Made by a program: the position numbers and the translations under genes
The notes under the pieces: model-generated
Told to the model about the DNA's origin: nothing
What the model saw: the letters and a program-made list of their open reading frames with translations, nothing else
Database searches by the model: none
In this document: one piece after another, positions 1 to 8,064 of the stretch
How the letters are laid out: each line of letters begins with the position of its first letter
Numbering within the stretch: the first letter of the stretch is position 1
Source: JABDIY01 sp963803875
GTDB lineage: Bacteria; Actinomycetota; Acidimicrobiia; Acidimicrobiales; SZUA-35
Direction of reading: 5' to 3'
DNA: 64,000 nt
Assembly (NCBI GenBank): GCA_963803875.1
Contig: CAWDOA010000009.1
Location: 62,001-126,000, forward strand

Positions 1-82
1 GCGGTGGTGAAACCTGACCAGCTACCGCCGATGCAGTGCAGGTAGAATGGTTAAAGCTGTTTGACAACTTCATCCAGTACAT

Positions 83-454
83 GGGGCTGATCGGTTTCGA
101 CGTCGAGACCAGAAGCTGTTTGTGCGACCCGAGTTGCTCAGACTCGTGAAACGGGGCTTTTTGAAGACGGCAACAAAACCGACTTCGCTCTTGCCGCCTA
201 ATTTTTTAGGTAGTACAGAGGAAAACTGCGAGCCGCGAGGCCACGCAGGGCCTGACCACTACAGCCCGGTAACAGAAGTAGTGGTGGACGGTGGGAGAGA
301 CCACTGACGGACAGGGAAAGACTTCTGACACCGAGGAAAGACTCGGCGGTGAACTAACCCGGTAGATGGACAGCCGTAAGTCCGAACCACGGGAATGGTC
401 GTAGCAGAAGCAGTACCTGCTCGGCGGACGGGGGTTCGATTCCCCCCAGCTCCA
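83..454 (+). ncRNA. ssrA: Transfer-messenger RNA (tmRNA)
   Basis: tmRNA rescues ribosomes stalled on mRNAs without a stop codon and adds a proteolysis tag. The 5' end GGGGCTG (83-89) pairs with CAGCTCC (447-453) as a seven-pair acceptor stem with one G-U, followed by discriminator A454; the CCA is not encoded. A T-arm with loop TTCGATT lies at about 430-446. The tag reading frame ends in DGNKTDFALAA with TAA at 199-201, and the ALAA end is diagnostic. The exact resume codon is uncertain; GAA at 163-165 is one possibility. The length (about 372 nt) is normal. smpB lies just downstream on the other strand. A TAGAAT at 43-48 could be a -10 element, with the 5' end matured by RNase P. Confidence 0.95.
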
Positions 455-880
455 CGTAGTGTCCCCTTCAGGGGGAGCGTTCCACGCACGGTTCCGTTGT
501 CGTCGCTCGTTCCTGCGTGCCCACGTTCACACTCGCTGGTCGCCCGCATCGTGGTCCCTCCAGAACTCGACTGGCATCGGCGCACTGTCCACGTTCTCAC
601 TCGGGCTGGCTGGCCCGTCGCTTGACGGACCGAGCTTCGGGCAGGCGCGAACCGGTTAGCACAACCGGCGGCCTCTTGCCTCGCCTCGGCCACTTGGGTC
701 ACGCGTTCTTCGGCATGGCCGCCCTCGCTTCACACTCGGGCCTTCGGGTCGGCCGGAGATCTGTCCCTCCGGGGGCCTCGCCTCGCCTTCGGCCCTTTGG
801 GTCCAGGGCTGCCAGCGGCGGTCCCCCTCTTGAGAGGGTTCACCGGAGGCTCGGAGCGCTCGTGTCTTCAAGCGCGATGT
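455..880. repeat. Gene-free spacer rich in CTCGCTTCGCTCG-like repeats
   Basis: This 426-bp gap between ssrA and smpB has no ORF with recognisable protein features; the overlapping ORFs are compositional. It is full of short C/G/T-rich motifs (CGTCGCTCGTTCC, CCCTCGCTTCACACTCGGGCC, CCTTCGGGTCGG). The 19-mer CTGTCCCTCCGGGGGCCTC at 761-779 recurs exactly at 60933-60951. The motif GGCCTTCGGGTCGGCCGGA (about 740-758) has a close relative near 61033. This suggests a dispersed non-coding repeat family rather than a decayed gene. Confidence 0.6.
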
Positions 881-1345
881 CTAGTGCCGGCTGCGCTCGG
901 CCAACTCTCTGCGAGCCTCGCGGTCGGCGTCGCGTTTGGCGATGATCTGGCGCTTGTCGACGGTTTTGCGACCCTTGCCGAGGCCGAGCTCCAGCTTCAC
1001 TCGGCCGTCCTTGAAATAGAGCGCCATCGGCACCAGCACCCCTTGGTCCTGATTGACCTTGGAGGACAGGCGGACCAACTCGTGCTTGTGCATCAGCAGT
1101 TTGCGGCGACGCGCCCGGTCGAGCACCACATGAGTCCCTGCCCGGGAATATGGCGCAATGTGTAGGCCCACCAAGAACAGCTCGTTGTCCTCGAAACGGG
1201 CGTAGGCATCGTTGAGTTTGACGTTGGATTCCCGAATCGCCTTCACCTCGGCGCCAGCAAGCACGATGCCTGCTTCGAAGGTTTCAGTGATCTCGAAATC
1301 CAACCGGGCTTTTCGATTCGTCGTGATCATTTTGATCTTGGCCAT
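881..1345 (-). CDS. smpB: SsrA-binding protein SmpB
   Basis: SmpB binds tmRNA and takes the place of the anticodon arm during trans-translation in the ribosomal A site. The 154-residue length is normal. The N-terminal beta-barrel carries the family segment ETFEAGIVLAGAEVKAIRES, followed by a basic VLDRARRRKLLMHKHE stretch. The C-terminal tail is highly basic (GKGRKTVDKRQIIAKRDADR), as needed to reach into the mRNA channel. The gene converges on ssrA, the classic partnership, with the 426-bp repeat-rich spacer between them. Confidence 0.97.
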   Translation of the reverse strand: MAKIKMITTNRKARLDFEITETFEAGIVLAGAEVKAIRESNVKLNDAYARFEDNELFLVGLHIAPYSRAGTHVVLDRARRRKLLMHKHELVRLSSKVNQDQGVLVPMALYFKDGRVKLELGLGKGRKTVDKRQIIAKRDADREARRELAERSRH

Positions 1346-1364
1346 GGCAACCCCACGGTAGCGG

Positions 1365-2402
1365 TCAATGGCCGACCAGGACTTCGGTTACGTCGGCCAC
1401 AAGGGTCACACGGCGGCGACTGCCCTGGCCACTTCGCCCCATTTCTCCAAGCGCGTCGGGGTTTGTTCTCAGTTCCTCGTCGAGCAGGTACAGGGCCACT
1501 CGTTGAGCGCACGAGCCGTACCGTTGGAGTAGCAGGTCGGCCATGTCGTCCCAGGGTGCTACGACGGCAAAGTGCTCGAGCATTTCGTCGGTTATCAGAG
1601 CCTCCATCTTTCCGAGATCGCCCGCTTTCATTGCCAATCGAAGCGCTGTCGTAGTTCCCTCGAATCCGAGATCGTCGAACTGAAACGAGTAGTTGGGAGT
1701 GGTGCCATAAAAGGCGATCTGCTGTTTGGCTCTGGCCACCATCGGCGCCCGTTCCTCCGGCGTGTCTCCGCCAACCGCAAACACCGGAACGATCAGGTCC
1801 TTACCAGCGGCCGCCGGGATCAGTCGCCGCTCGAGATACTGCGTGCTGTGCAGCGGGTGGACGTGGATTCCATCGGCAACATCCGCTGCGGTGCGAACCA
1901 TCAGAGGCCCCACTGCTGAGATATCGACCTTCATCGGATGATCGTGGCGAGGAGGGGACCAGTCGGGTGGAAGCAGTGACAGGTTGTAGAACTCGCCCTC
2001 GTAGTTGAGCCGCTCGTGACCGCTGAAGGCGCGAAAACACGCGCGGACTGCTTCGACATACTCACGCATCCGGGCTGCAGGGTGGGCGAACTCTGCGCTG
2101 TAACGGCGTTTCACGTGGGCCCGCACCTGACTTCCGAGGCCGAGCCGAAAACGACCGTTGGTGTTGGCTGCCATCTCGTAGGCAATGGCCGCCGAGACCA
2201 TGGGGCTCCGAGGAAAAGCCACTGCGATCCCAGTGGTGTAGAACAGTGATGGAGCGGCCAGCGAACACGCCGCAATCCGCATCCACGGAACCGAACTGGT
2301 TTCGGTGAAGAGCATTCCAGCGAAACCCTCCGCCTCGATGTTCTGTGCCAAGGTCACCGCCTCGCCCCACGACGACGGGCCAACCATGACATCGAGCTGC
2401 AT
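1365..2402 (-). CDS. LLM-class F420-dependent oxidoreductase
   Basis: This is a luciferase-like TIM-barrel flavin/F420 oxidoreductase of 345 residues. It starts MQLDVMVGPSSWGEAV and has the family segments GFAGMLFTET, YEMAANTNGRFRLGLGSQV (cofactor-binding loop) and VGGDTPEERAPMVARAKQQIAFY. The family usually uses reduced F420 in Actinobacteria; the substrate cannot be told from sequence. It lies directly downstream of the 3-hydroxyacyl-CoA dehydrogenase on the same strand. The 49-bp overlap with that ORF is probably an artefact of a frameshift in the upstream gene. It may act on a lipid or acyl intermediate, but that is only a neighbourhood inference. Confidence 0.85.
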   Translation of the reverse strand: MQLDVMVGPSSWGEAVTLAQNIEAEGFAGMLFTETSSVPWMRIAACSLAAPSLFYTTGIAVAFPRSPMVSAAIAYEMAANTNGRFRLGLGSQVRAHVKRRYSAEFAHPAARMREYVEAVRACFRAFSGHERLNYEGEFYNLSLLPPDWSPPRHDHPMKVDISAVGPLMVRTAADVADGIHVHPLHSTQYLERRLIPAAAGKDLIVPVFAVGGDTPEERAPMVARAKQQIAFYGTTPNYSFQFDDLGFEGTTTALRLAMKAGDLGKMEALITDEMLEHFAVVAPWDDMADLLLQRYGSCAQRVALYLLDEELRTNPDALGEMGRSGQGSRRRVTLVADVTEVLVGH

Positions 2403-3328
2403 TGTGTGTTGTTAGCAGACGGTCGGCATTCGCTTCGAAATGGGCTCGTATCTAGTAGCGAGTAAAAACCGCGTCCCGACTTGCGGCCCAGCAATCCAGC
2501 TTCACACATCCGGGCCAGGAGAGGCGGGGGAGCATAGAGCGGCTCTTTGAACTCTGCGTACAGCGACTCGGCAACGGCCATGGTGGTGTCGAGACCAATC
2601 AGATCGGTGAGTCGTAGCGGGCCCATCGGATGAGCACAACCGGCCACCATGCCATCGTCTATGTCCTCTTTGGAAGCAAATCCTGATTCGTACATCCGGA
2701 TCGCGGACAGCAGATACGGGATCAATAGGGCATTCACTATGAAGCCGGCACGATCTTGGGACACGATGACCCGCTTGTGCAACTGGCTCGAGGCGAAGTG
2801 CTCGGCTCTCGCTTTGGTGTCTTTGCTGGTGTGAAGGCTCGTAACGAGTTCAACTAGTGGCAGGACCGGGACCGGATTGAAGAAGTGAATTCCTACAACG
2901 TTCTCGGGCCGATTGGTTGCCATCGCCAACTTCATGATTGGTATCGACGAGGTGTTGGAGGCGAGCACGGCGTCAGGTGAGGTGACAACTTTGTTGAGTT
3001 GTGTGAAGAGGCCCACTTTGGCAGCTTCGTTTTCGACGATGGCCTCGACGACCAGATCACATTCGGCCAGCGCTTCGAGGTCGTTTTCGATATCCAGCCT
3101 CGATTTGGCAGCGGCGATGTCAGCTTCAGATCGTTTCCCTGCCTTGACGCCGCGGGCCAGGCTTTTCTCGATCCGTGCCAAACCCGCCTCGGCTGCTTCT
3201 GGGCTTGCCTCGACCACAGTGGTGTCTATCCCAGCCAAAGCACAAATTTCGGCTACACCTGAGCCCATCAATCCTGCGCCGACGACGCCTACCCGGGAGA
3301 AGCTCTTGGGTTCTGTCTCGGGACTCAT
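2354..3328 (-). CDS. 3-hydroxybutyryl/3-hydroxyacyl-CoA dehydrogenase (3' end probably frameshifted)
   Basis: The enzyme oxidises 3-hydroxyacyl-CoA with NAD(P) in beta-oxidation or butyrate-type metabolism. The Rossmann motif VGVVGAGLMGSGVAEICA is near the N-terminus, the catalytic region is ENVVGIHFFNPVPVLPLVELV, and the substrate segment is AHPMGPLRLTDLIGLDT. The family normally ends at GRKSGRGFY plus a few residues; here that point is residue 289. The ORF then continues about 35 unrelated residues into the next gene. Removing one C near 2458 would give F-Y-S-Y-stop, the usual end. The natural stop is therefore probably near 2453, and the extension is probably an indel. The start sits at a Met just before the Rossmann fold. 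Confidence 0.9.
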   Translation of the reverse strand: MSPETEPKSFSRVGVVGAGLMGSGVAEICALAGIDTTVVEASPEAAEAGLARIEKSLARGVKAGKRSEADIAAAKSRLDIENDLEALAECDLVVEAIVENEAAKVGLFTQLNKVVTSPDAVLASNTSSIPIMKLAMATNRPENVVGIHFFNPVPVLPLVELVTSLHTSKDTKARAEHFASSQLHKRVIVSQDRAGFIVNALLIPYLLSAIRMYESGFASKEDIDDGMVAGCAHPMGPLRLTDLIGLDTTMAVAESLYAEFKEPLYAPPPLLARMCEAGLLGRKSGRGFYSLLDTSPFRSECRPSANNTQCSSMSWLARRRGARR

Positions 3329-3381
3329 CGGGAAGACGGTAACGCCTCCACCCGTGATCAGCAGGCTGATTGGACCAAAAC

Positions 3382-4368
3382 TCAGCGGGGGAGAGCCGAG
3401 AGGTCTGACTCGCTCGTGCGATCGGGCAGCGGTGCTTCATCGCTGTCGATCCCATCCGGGGCCACGGGAAACACGAGTGTGAACCCAGCTCCACCGAGGG
3501 TGGCCTCGGGTTCTATCCACACCTCGCCGCCATGGTCGTCTACAACCGACTGAACAATCGTGAGGCCGAGACCCGACGCTGCCGACTTCTCGATTGCGCT
3601 GGATCCCCGGCGAAAGCGCAGAAGAAGACGCTGCGGGTCATCGGTACCAAGGCCAGGGCCGTCATCGATGACCCGTACTGCGATTGCTGGCCGTTTGTCG
3701 GCCATCTGATCCGACCTGATCTCAACTATCACAGTGGAAGTACAGTGCTCGGCTGCGTTGGCCAACAAATTCGAGATCGCCCAACGGAGACGACGGGGGT
3801 CACCCACTACCGAGGCGGTTGTCACCTCGGCGTGGACCGGCACGTGCCGCGACTGGGCGCTGGCTTCGGAACGCACCAGATCTACCAATTCGACCGGACC
3901 CCAGAGTGCGAAGGGGTTGTCGGCGTGTGCGGTAAGGCTCAGGGCCAAAACGTCATTCACCAGATCTTCGATTCGTCGAATGTTTCTGAGGGCCAATTCG
4001 AGTTCGGCTGTTGAACCGGGTCGGGCGGGATGTTTTTTTCTTGCCACCAGCAGATCGGCGAGAGCGTGTAATGCCGTGAGGGGTGAACGGATCTCGTGAC
4101 ATGCAGCTGCCAACTGTTCACGCTCGAAGGAGCGCTCGCCCTCGAACCTTGTGAGCAGGGCCCGTACGGACATCGCCAACGGCTCGAGTTGTGCAGGTAG
4201 TTGAGAAGGAGCCTCGCCTCTCAGCGGTGCGTATGCATCGATTGCGTTGATCGAATTCTGCAGTCGGCCCAGACCCCGACGCGTTCGGGCGATGTGGACT
4301 ACACAAACGACCAACACAGGGAGCCCGATCAGGGCGATTCCGGTCGTCATTGCTGTCATCGAGGGCAT
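3382..4368 (-). CDS. Sensor histidine kinase
   Basis: This is a membrane-bound kinase of 328 residues from the ATG at 4368, chosen because it lies two bases after the response regulator stop; a longer ORF runs through that regulator. One transmembrane segment spans residues 9-25, and there is no sizeable extracytoplasmic sensor domain. The H-box is HEIRSPL with His91, the N-box is NLLANAAEH (200-208), the G1 box is DDGPGLG (235-241), and the G2 box is SGLGLT (265-270) followed by VVDDHGG. It forms an operon with the upstream OmpR-type regulator. The lack of a sensor loop suggests a membrane or cytoplasmic signal, which is an inference. Confidence 0.92.
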   Translation of the reverse strand: MPSMTAMTTGIALIGLPVLVVCVVHIARTRRGLGRLQNSINAIDAYAPLRGEAPSQLPAQLEPLAMSVRALLTRFEGERSFEREQLAAACHEIRSPLTALHALADLLVARKKHPARPGSTAELELALRNIRRIEDLVNDVLALSLTAHADNPFALWGPVELVDLVRSEASAQSRHVPVHAEVTTASVVGDPRRLRWAISNLLANAAEHCTSTVIVEIRSDQMADKRPAIAVRVIDDGPGLGTDDPQRLLLRFRRGSSAIEKSAASGLGLTIVQSVVDDHGGEVWIEPEATLGGAGFTLVFPVAPDGIDSDEAPLPDRTSESDLSALPR

Positions 4369-4370
4369 CG

Positions 4371-5030
4371 CTACGGATTCGGCCGGAGCCGGTAGCCGGT
4401 GCGGGGGATCGTGTCGACCCGCTCGCGTCCGAGTTTCTGGCGCAGGTAGCGGATGTACACCTCCACAACATTGGGATTGCCACCGTATCCATCGCCCCAC
4501 ACGCGGCTGAGAAGTTCGTTTTTTGACAGCGGCCGGTCACCTGCCTGGATCAACTGGGCCAGGACTTGCCCCTCGCGGGGAGTGAGATGAACAGCAGATC
4601 CCTCCACTTCGGCTTCCCGTGTGGAGGCGTTGTAGCGGATGCCCGCGAATGCGGCCGCATCGGCGGTGGTCCTGGGCCGACGGAGCATGGCAGTGATCCG
4701 GGCGAGCAGAACTTCGAGCGAGAAGGGCTTGCGTAGGTAGTCGTCAGCGCCGAGTTCCAGTGCCTCGATCTCGTCGAATTCGCCTGTCTTGGCCGACAGA
4801 CACAAGATGGGCGTTGCGACACCGGCTGCTCTAAGTGACCGGCAGATGTCGAACCCGTTCTTCGACGGCAGGAGTAAGTCGAGCAGAATCAAGTCATATG
4901 AGTTGGTGAGCGCCTCGTCATAGCCCTCTTGTCCATCCAGAAAGATGGTCGACTCAATATCGATTTCTTCCAATGCAGCCGAGACGGTTGTTGCGATGTC
5001 GTTCTCATCATCGATTATCAGTGCGTGCAT
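4371..5030 (-). CDS. OmpR/PhoB-family response regulator
   Basis: This DNA-binding regulator has 219 residues from ATG 5030, where the receiver domain begins MHALIIDDENDI. The longer ORF upstream has no homology. Receiver signatures are the acidic pair D7/D8, phospho-acceptor D51 (LILLDLLLPSKNG), S79 and K101 (DDYLRKPFS). A C-terminal winged helix ends in VEVYIRYLRQKLG and RTGYRLRP, typical of the OmpR class. It is the first gene of a two-gene operon with the histidine kinase and is divergent from the gene at 5095, so the 64-bp gap must hold both promoters. Confidence 0.94.
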   Translation of the reverse strand: MHALIIDDENDIATTVSAALEEIDIESTIFLDGQEGYDEALTNSYDLILLDLLLPSKNGFDICRSLRAAGVATPILCLSAKTGEFDEIEALELGADDYLRKPFSLEVLLARITAMLRRPRTTADAAAFAGIRYNASTREAEVEGSAVHLTPREGQVLAQLIQAGDRPLSKNELLSRVWGDGYGGNPNVVEVYIRYLRQKLGRERVDTIPRTGYRLRPNP

Positions 5031-5094
5031 TGTGGTCCGTCGCCTTCGCTCTCTTTCAGTCGCTAGGAGCAGACTGAAAGTCATTTGGACATGA

Positions 5095-6153
5095 ATGTCG
5101 CAGCATCCACCAGTTTTCCCTGCGCCTGCTGGGAAACTGACCCGGATGCAGATCGCCGACACAACTCATGACCACGAGTTTGGCCCCTCTGATGCGGCGA
5201 GGCGTGGATCCACCACACCATTCGAACAGGATGCAACACATTTGTTGTTGCACCAGCTCGCCGAGATCGGGCGCACGTTCGACACCTGTGGTGATCAGAT
5301 TTGGGGGTTCGGCTTCAATCCAATGAAGATCCCGATGCTGTTTGTGTTCAAGAGTGTCGACTTGAGTGCGCGCTTCGGGATCTGCAGCGGACCAGTGGAT
5401 TACGAGCGGCTGAGCACGATCGACGGCGCGGTGTTTGGAGAAATCGTCGAGAGCAGACCGTTGGCGCGACGGCGCCACGACCTCGCACACACTGATCTCC
5501 GATTTCATTGGGTGAACGATTCGATCGCCGACCTGTTCCAGCCTGCTCTGAACCAGGAGGTGCGCTTTGATGCCGAGCTCGCAAGAATCGAGTCATTGGT
5601 GTTCGATTTCTCAGGTGACAACTACCGGCCCCAATCGTGGGAGTTCGCGCGTTTCGTGGTCCACGAGGCGTTCCACCAGCATCAGCTCTTCGATGCCAAA
5701 TGGCGCGTGCCAGTCGGATATGACCCAGCGACCCCTCCGTGTTCGGATTCCCTGAACGGCCAGCTCGCCCGCGAAGAGGCTCGACTCCTCGAGCTTGCAG
5801 CGCTGAGTCGGTCTGATCACCAAGCGCAGAACTTTGTTCACCGATTCCTCGAAATGCGTGCTGAACGTCACAGACGATGGCCCGATACCGAGATGCTGGA
5901 GCGGGGTACTGAACAGGTGGAGGGGTCCGCACGATACGTCGAGAACCTGTACAGCCGCTTCAATGGGCGGGCAGATCGTCTCAACATGCCACCCGAGGCA
6001 TTACGGCATGAGCGAGACTGGGTCGACTTTGGTCGTCTCTATAGAACCGGTGCGCGCATGCTCGAAATCTTGGATCGGTTTGAGATTTCGTGGCGCAAGC
6101 GATTAATTCAGGGTGAGGATCCGTACGGCATTCTGTGCCAGACGTTGAACTAG
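5095..6153 (+). CDS. Uncharacterised HExxH (zincin-like) protein
   Basis: I do not recognise a named family. The 352-residue protein contains HEAFH at 190-194, matching HExxH, then EQVEGSARYVE at 273-283, about 80 residues later. That is an arrangement compatible with a zincin metallopeptidase with a distal Glu ligand. There is no signal peptide or transmembrane segment, so it is probably cytoplasmic. The N-terminal half (to residue 180) is alpha/beta without clear motifs. The start is ATG 5095; Met18 (5146) is an alternative. It is divergent from the two-component operon. Peptidase activity is an inference from the motif alone. Confidence 0.6.
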   Translation: MSQHPPVFPAPAGKLTRMQIADTTHDHEFGPSDAARRGSTTPFEQDATHLLLHQLAEIGRTFDTCGDQIWGFGFNPMKIPMLFVFKSVDLSARFGICSGPVDYERLSTIDGAVFGEIVESRPLARRRHDLAHTDLRFHWVNDSIADLFQPALNQEVRFDAELARIESLVFDFSGDNYRPQSWEFARFVVHEAFHQHQLFDAKWRVPVGYDPATPPCSDSLNGQLAREEARLLELAALSRSDHQAQNFVHRFLEMRAERHRRWPDTEMLERGTEQVEGSARYVENLYSRFNGRADRLNMPPEALRHERDWVDFGRLYRTGARMLEILDRFEISWRKRLIQGEDPYGILCQTLN

Positions 6154-6164
6154 CCACGATCGGA

Positions 6165-6848
6165 TCACCATGGCGCCCGGGCCAGATCCACGTGACTATT
6201 CCCTTTTTCAGACCGGTAGTCAGAGAACTTGGCCATGACCTCGTTCATCTCATCGGTCGAGAGCAATATGGGATGGCCAACTGTCCGTGCCATCAGGTAC
6301 TGCTCAGCCAGAGCCTCCACTTCGATCGCAAGGTTGTACGCGGCCCCAACCGAAGCTCCACAGGCGAGCAGGCCGTGATTGGCGAGAAGGCATGCGCTCC
6401 GATCTTCTAACGCCGTTATCGCTGCGTCTGCGAGTGCGACGGTACCGAAGGTCGCATAGTCACTACAGCGGATGTCGATCCCACCCGCCACTGCAACCAT
6501 GTAGTGGAACGGTGGGATGTCGAGTCTCAAGGTGGAAAGGGCTGTCGCTGCCGGTGAATGCAAGTGCACAATCGCATCTACATCACGGCGACGCTGATAG
6601 ATGTGTTGATGAAATAGCCATTCCGAGGACGGGCGGTGGGGACCGGCCGCTCGACCGTCGGCATCAACGAACACGAGGTCGCTTGGATCGATCATGTCGT
6701 AGGCAAGAGCTGACGGTGTGATCACGTAGCCATTCCCGGAGCGGAAACTGGCGTTACCCGAGGTCCCACGGTTGATCCCCATGCGCTGAGCATCGAGCAG
6801 AACGCTGATCATCGTCTGTCCATCGCCAGAGCTGGACTCCGATCCCAT
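6165..6848 (-). CDS. Class II aldolase/adducin family protein (fuculose-phosphate aldolase-like)
   Basis: This family cleaves sugar phosphates such as L-fuculose 1-phosphate with a Zn ion, or acts on related substrates. Family hallmarks are GINRGTSGNASFR near the N-terminus, catalytic Glu76 (SSEWLFH), zinc ligands His95 and His97 in IVHLHSPAA, and His158 in LLANHGLLACG. The length of 227 residues (215 from the alternative start Met13) is normal. It faces away from a small remnant of a sugar ABC transporter ATPase at 6985, suggesting that a sugar-utilisation locus once stood here. The exact sugar is unknown. Confidence 0.85.
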   Translation of the reverse strand: MGSESSSGDGQTMISVLLDAQRMGINRGTSGNASFRSGNGYVITPSALAYDMIDPSDLVFVDADGRAAGPHRPSSEWLFHQHIYQRRRDVDAIVHLHSPAATALSTLRLDIPPFHYMVAVAGGIDIRCSDYATFGTVALADAAITALEDRSACLLANHGLLACGASVGAAYNLAIEVEALAEQYLMARTVGHPILLSTDEMNEVMAKFSDYRSEKGNSHVDLARAPW

Positions 6849-6984
6849 CTCCGGGAGCGTATCGCTGGCGGAGTTCGGGGAGGCTCACGTCACGATTCGG
6901 TGTCGTCGTTCATGGCGATCCCGGACCGAGGATGGGACTAGGCTCATACGAGACCGTGGGGAGACATCCATAACCAAGGGAGTT

Positions 6985-7206
6985 GTGAACTATGAGCGTT
7001 TCGCTTTGTTCGGACTACTCGGCGGTATCCAAGCCCAACTTCAGTTCAAGCAGGCGCTCGATATGCCACCTCAGTTCTGCGACGAGATTCTGAGCCTTTC
7101 CGATCGCATTGGGGTCGTCCACGAAGGTGCTGTGCTCGCCAGGTTCGACGGAACCTCCGCAACGCGTGCGGAGGTCGGCCTGTTGATGGCCGACGGCTCG
7201 AGGTAG
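6985..7206 (+). pseudogene. Remnant of a sugar ABC transporter ATP-binding protein (RbsA-like C-terminus)
   Basis: The 73-codon ORF starts with GTG. From about residue 34 it reads DEILSLSDRIGVVHEGAVLA followed by RFDGTSATRAEVGLLMADG. That is the C-terminal end of RbsA/XylG/MglA-type sugar ABC ATPases, where the segment 'LSDRI-V-EG' precedes the final helix. The first 30 residues are unrelated, and the Walker A, Q-loop, signature and Walker B motifs are all missing. The rest of the gene is not found upstream. It is best read as a deletion remnant with no ATPase activity, next to a class II sugar aldolase. Confidence 0.65.
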
Positions 7207-7219
7207 ATTCAGGTCTCGC

Positions 7220-8053
7220 ATGCCGCCGATTCGCATGATCGCCACCGACATTGATGGCACGATGCTTCGTGAGGATGGCACGCTGTCGCCGGCGGTCCGA
7301 GATGCCCTGCACGAGGCCACCAAGGCAGGCATTGAGGTCGTTCCGGCGACCGGTCGGCCCTACGTTGTTGCTACCGAGGTCATCGAAGCGCTTGGTCACA
7401 ATCACTACTGGATCTTCGCCAACGGAGCGGTCACCTGGCACCATGGTCGGGCGGAGACGGTTCGAGGCTACTGGATGCAGCCAGACCGAGTTATCGAGAT
7501 GATCGAGCGAATTCGATCGTTCCTACCAAACGCGAGTTTCGCAGTCGAGTTCGAGAGGGATGCCATCTTCGAGCGGGGATTCGAGCGTCTGGTCAACATT
7601 GTCGACGGTCTTCATCTGGTCAAGGATGTGACCCGTGCGGTGGAGTCCCGGGTGCAGAAGATCCTTGTTTTCGATCACAGCATCACACTCGACGACCTCT
7701 ACCGCAAGGTGTGTGACGCCATCGGGGACGACGGAGTCGCAACCTATTCAGGTCTGTCGTTCATCGAAGTTGCTGCCGACCTCGTGACCAAAGCCATGGC
7801 GGTCAGCGAGCTGGCTGCGGAGTTGGGAATCGATCGTTCTGAGGTTGCGAGCTTCGGCGACAATCACAACGATGTCTCCATGCTCCAGTGGGCCGGCCGA
7901 GGGTATGCCATGGGTAACGCAACGCCCGATGCTACCGAGGCTGCGAACTATGTGATCGGAACAAACGAAGAAGATGCGCTCGCTACACAGGTACGTACCC
8001 TCATTGCCGAGCACGAGGCGGGCACTGACTCTTCGTCGGAAGCCTTGGACTGA
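7220..8053 (+). CDS. HAD-superfamily hydrolase, Cof type
   Basis: This is a small-molecule phosphatase of the Cof/YbiV group, 277 residues. Motif I is TDIDGT (D10 nucleophile, D12), motif II is PATGRPY, and motif III/IV is ASFGDNHNDVSML (the Mg-binding acidic cluster). The central C2 cap, about residues 85-190, sets substrate preference, which cannot be predicted. Such enzymes commonly hydrolyse sugar phosphates or FMN-like substrates. It is preceded at 13 bp by the ABC ATPase remnant and followed at 11 bp by an alpha/beta hydrolase. Confidence 0.9.
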   Translation: MPPIRMIATDIDGTMLREDGTLSPAVRDALHEATKAGIEVVPATGRPYVVATEVIEALGHNHYWIFANGAVTWHHGRAETVRGYWMQPDRVIEMIERIRSFLPNASFAVEFERDAIFERGFERLVNIVDGLHLVKDVTRAVESRVQKILVFDHSITLDDLYRKVCDAIGDDGVATYSGLSFIEVAADLVTKAMAVSELAAELGIDRSEVASFGDNHNDVSMLQWAGRGYAMGNATPDATEAANYVIGTNEEDALATQVRTLIAEHEAGTDSSSEALD

Positions 8054-8064
8054 GGGTTTCGGCA

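Noticed and set aside
61..66. TTGACA as a -35 element for ssrA
   Set aside because: A start 35 bases downstream would fall inside the tmRNA 5' end. TAGAAT at 43-48 with a processed leader is more consistent.
455..880. ORFs in the ssrA-smpB spacer as genes
   Set aside because: They are Arg/Ser/Pro-rich compositional frames in several registers at once, with no start signals or family motifs.
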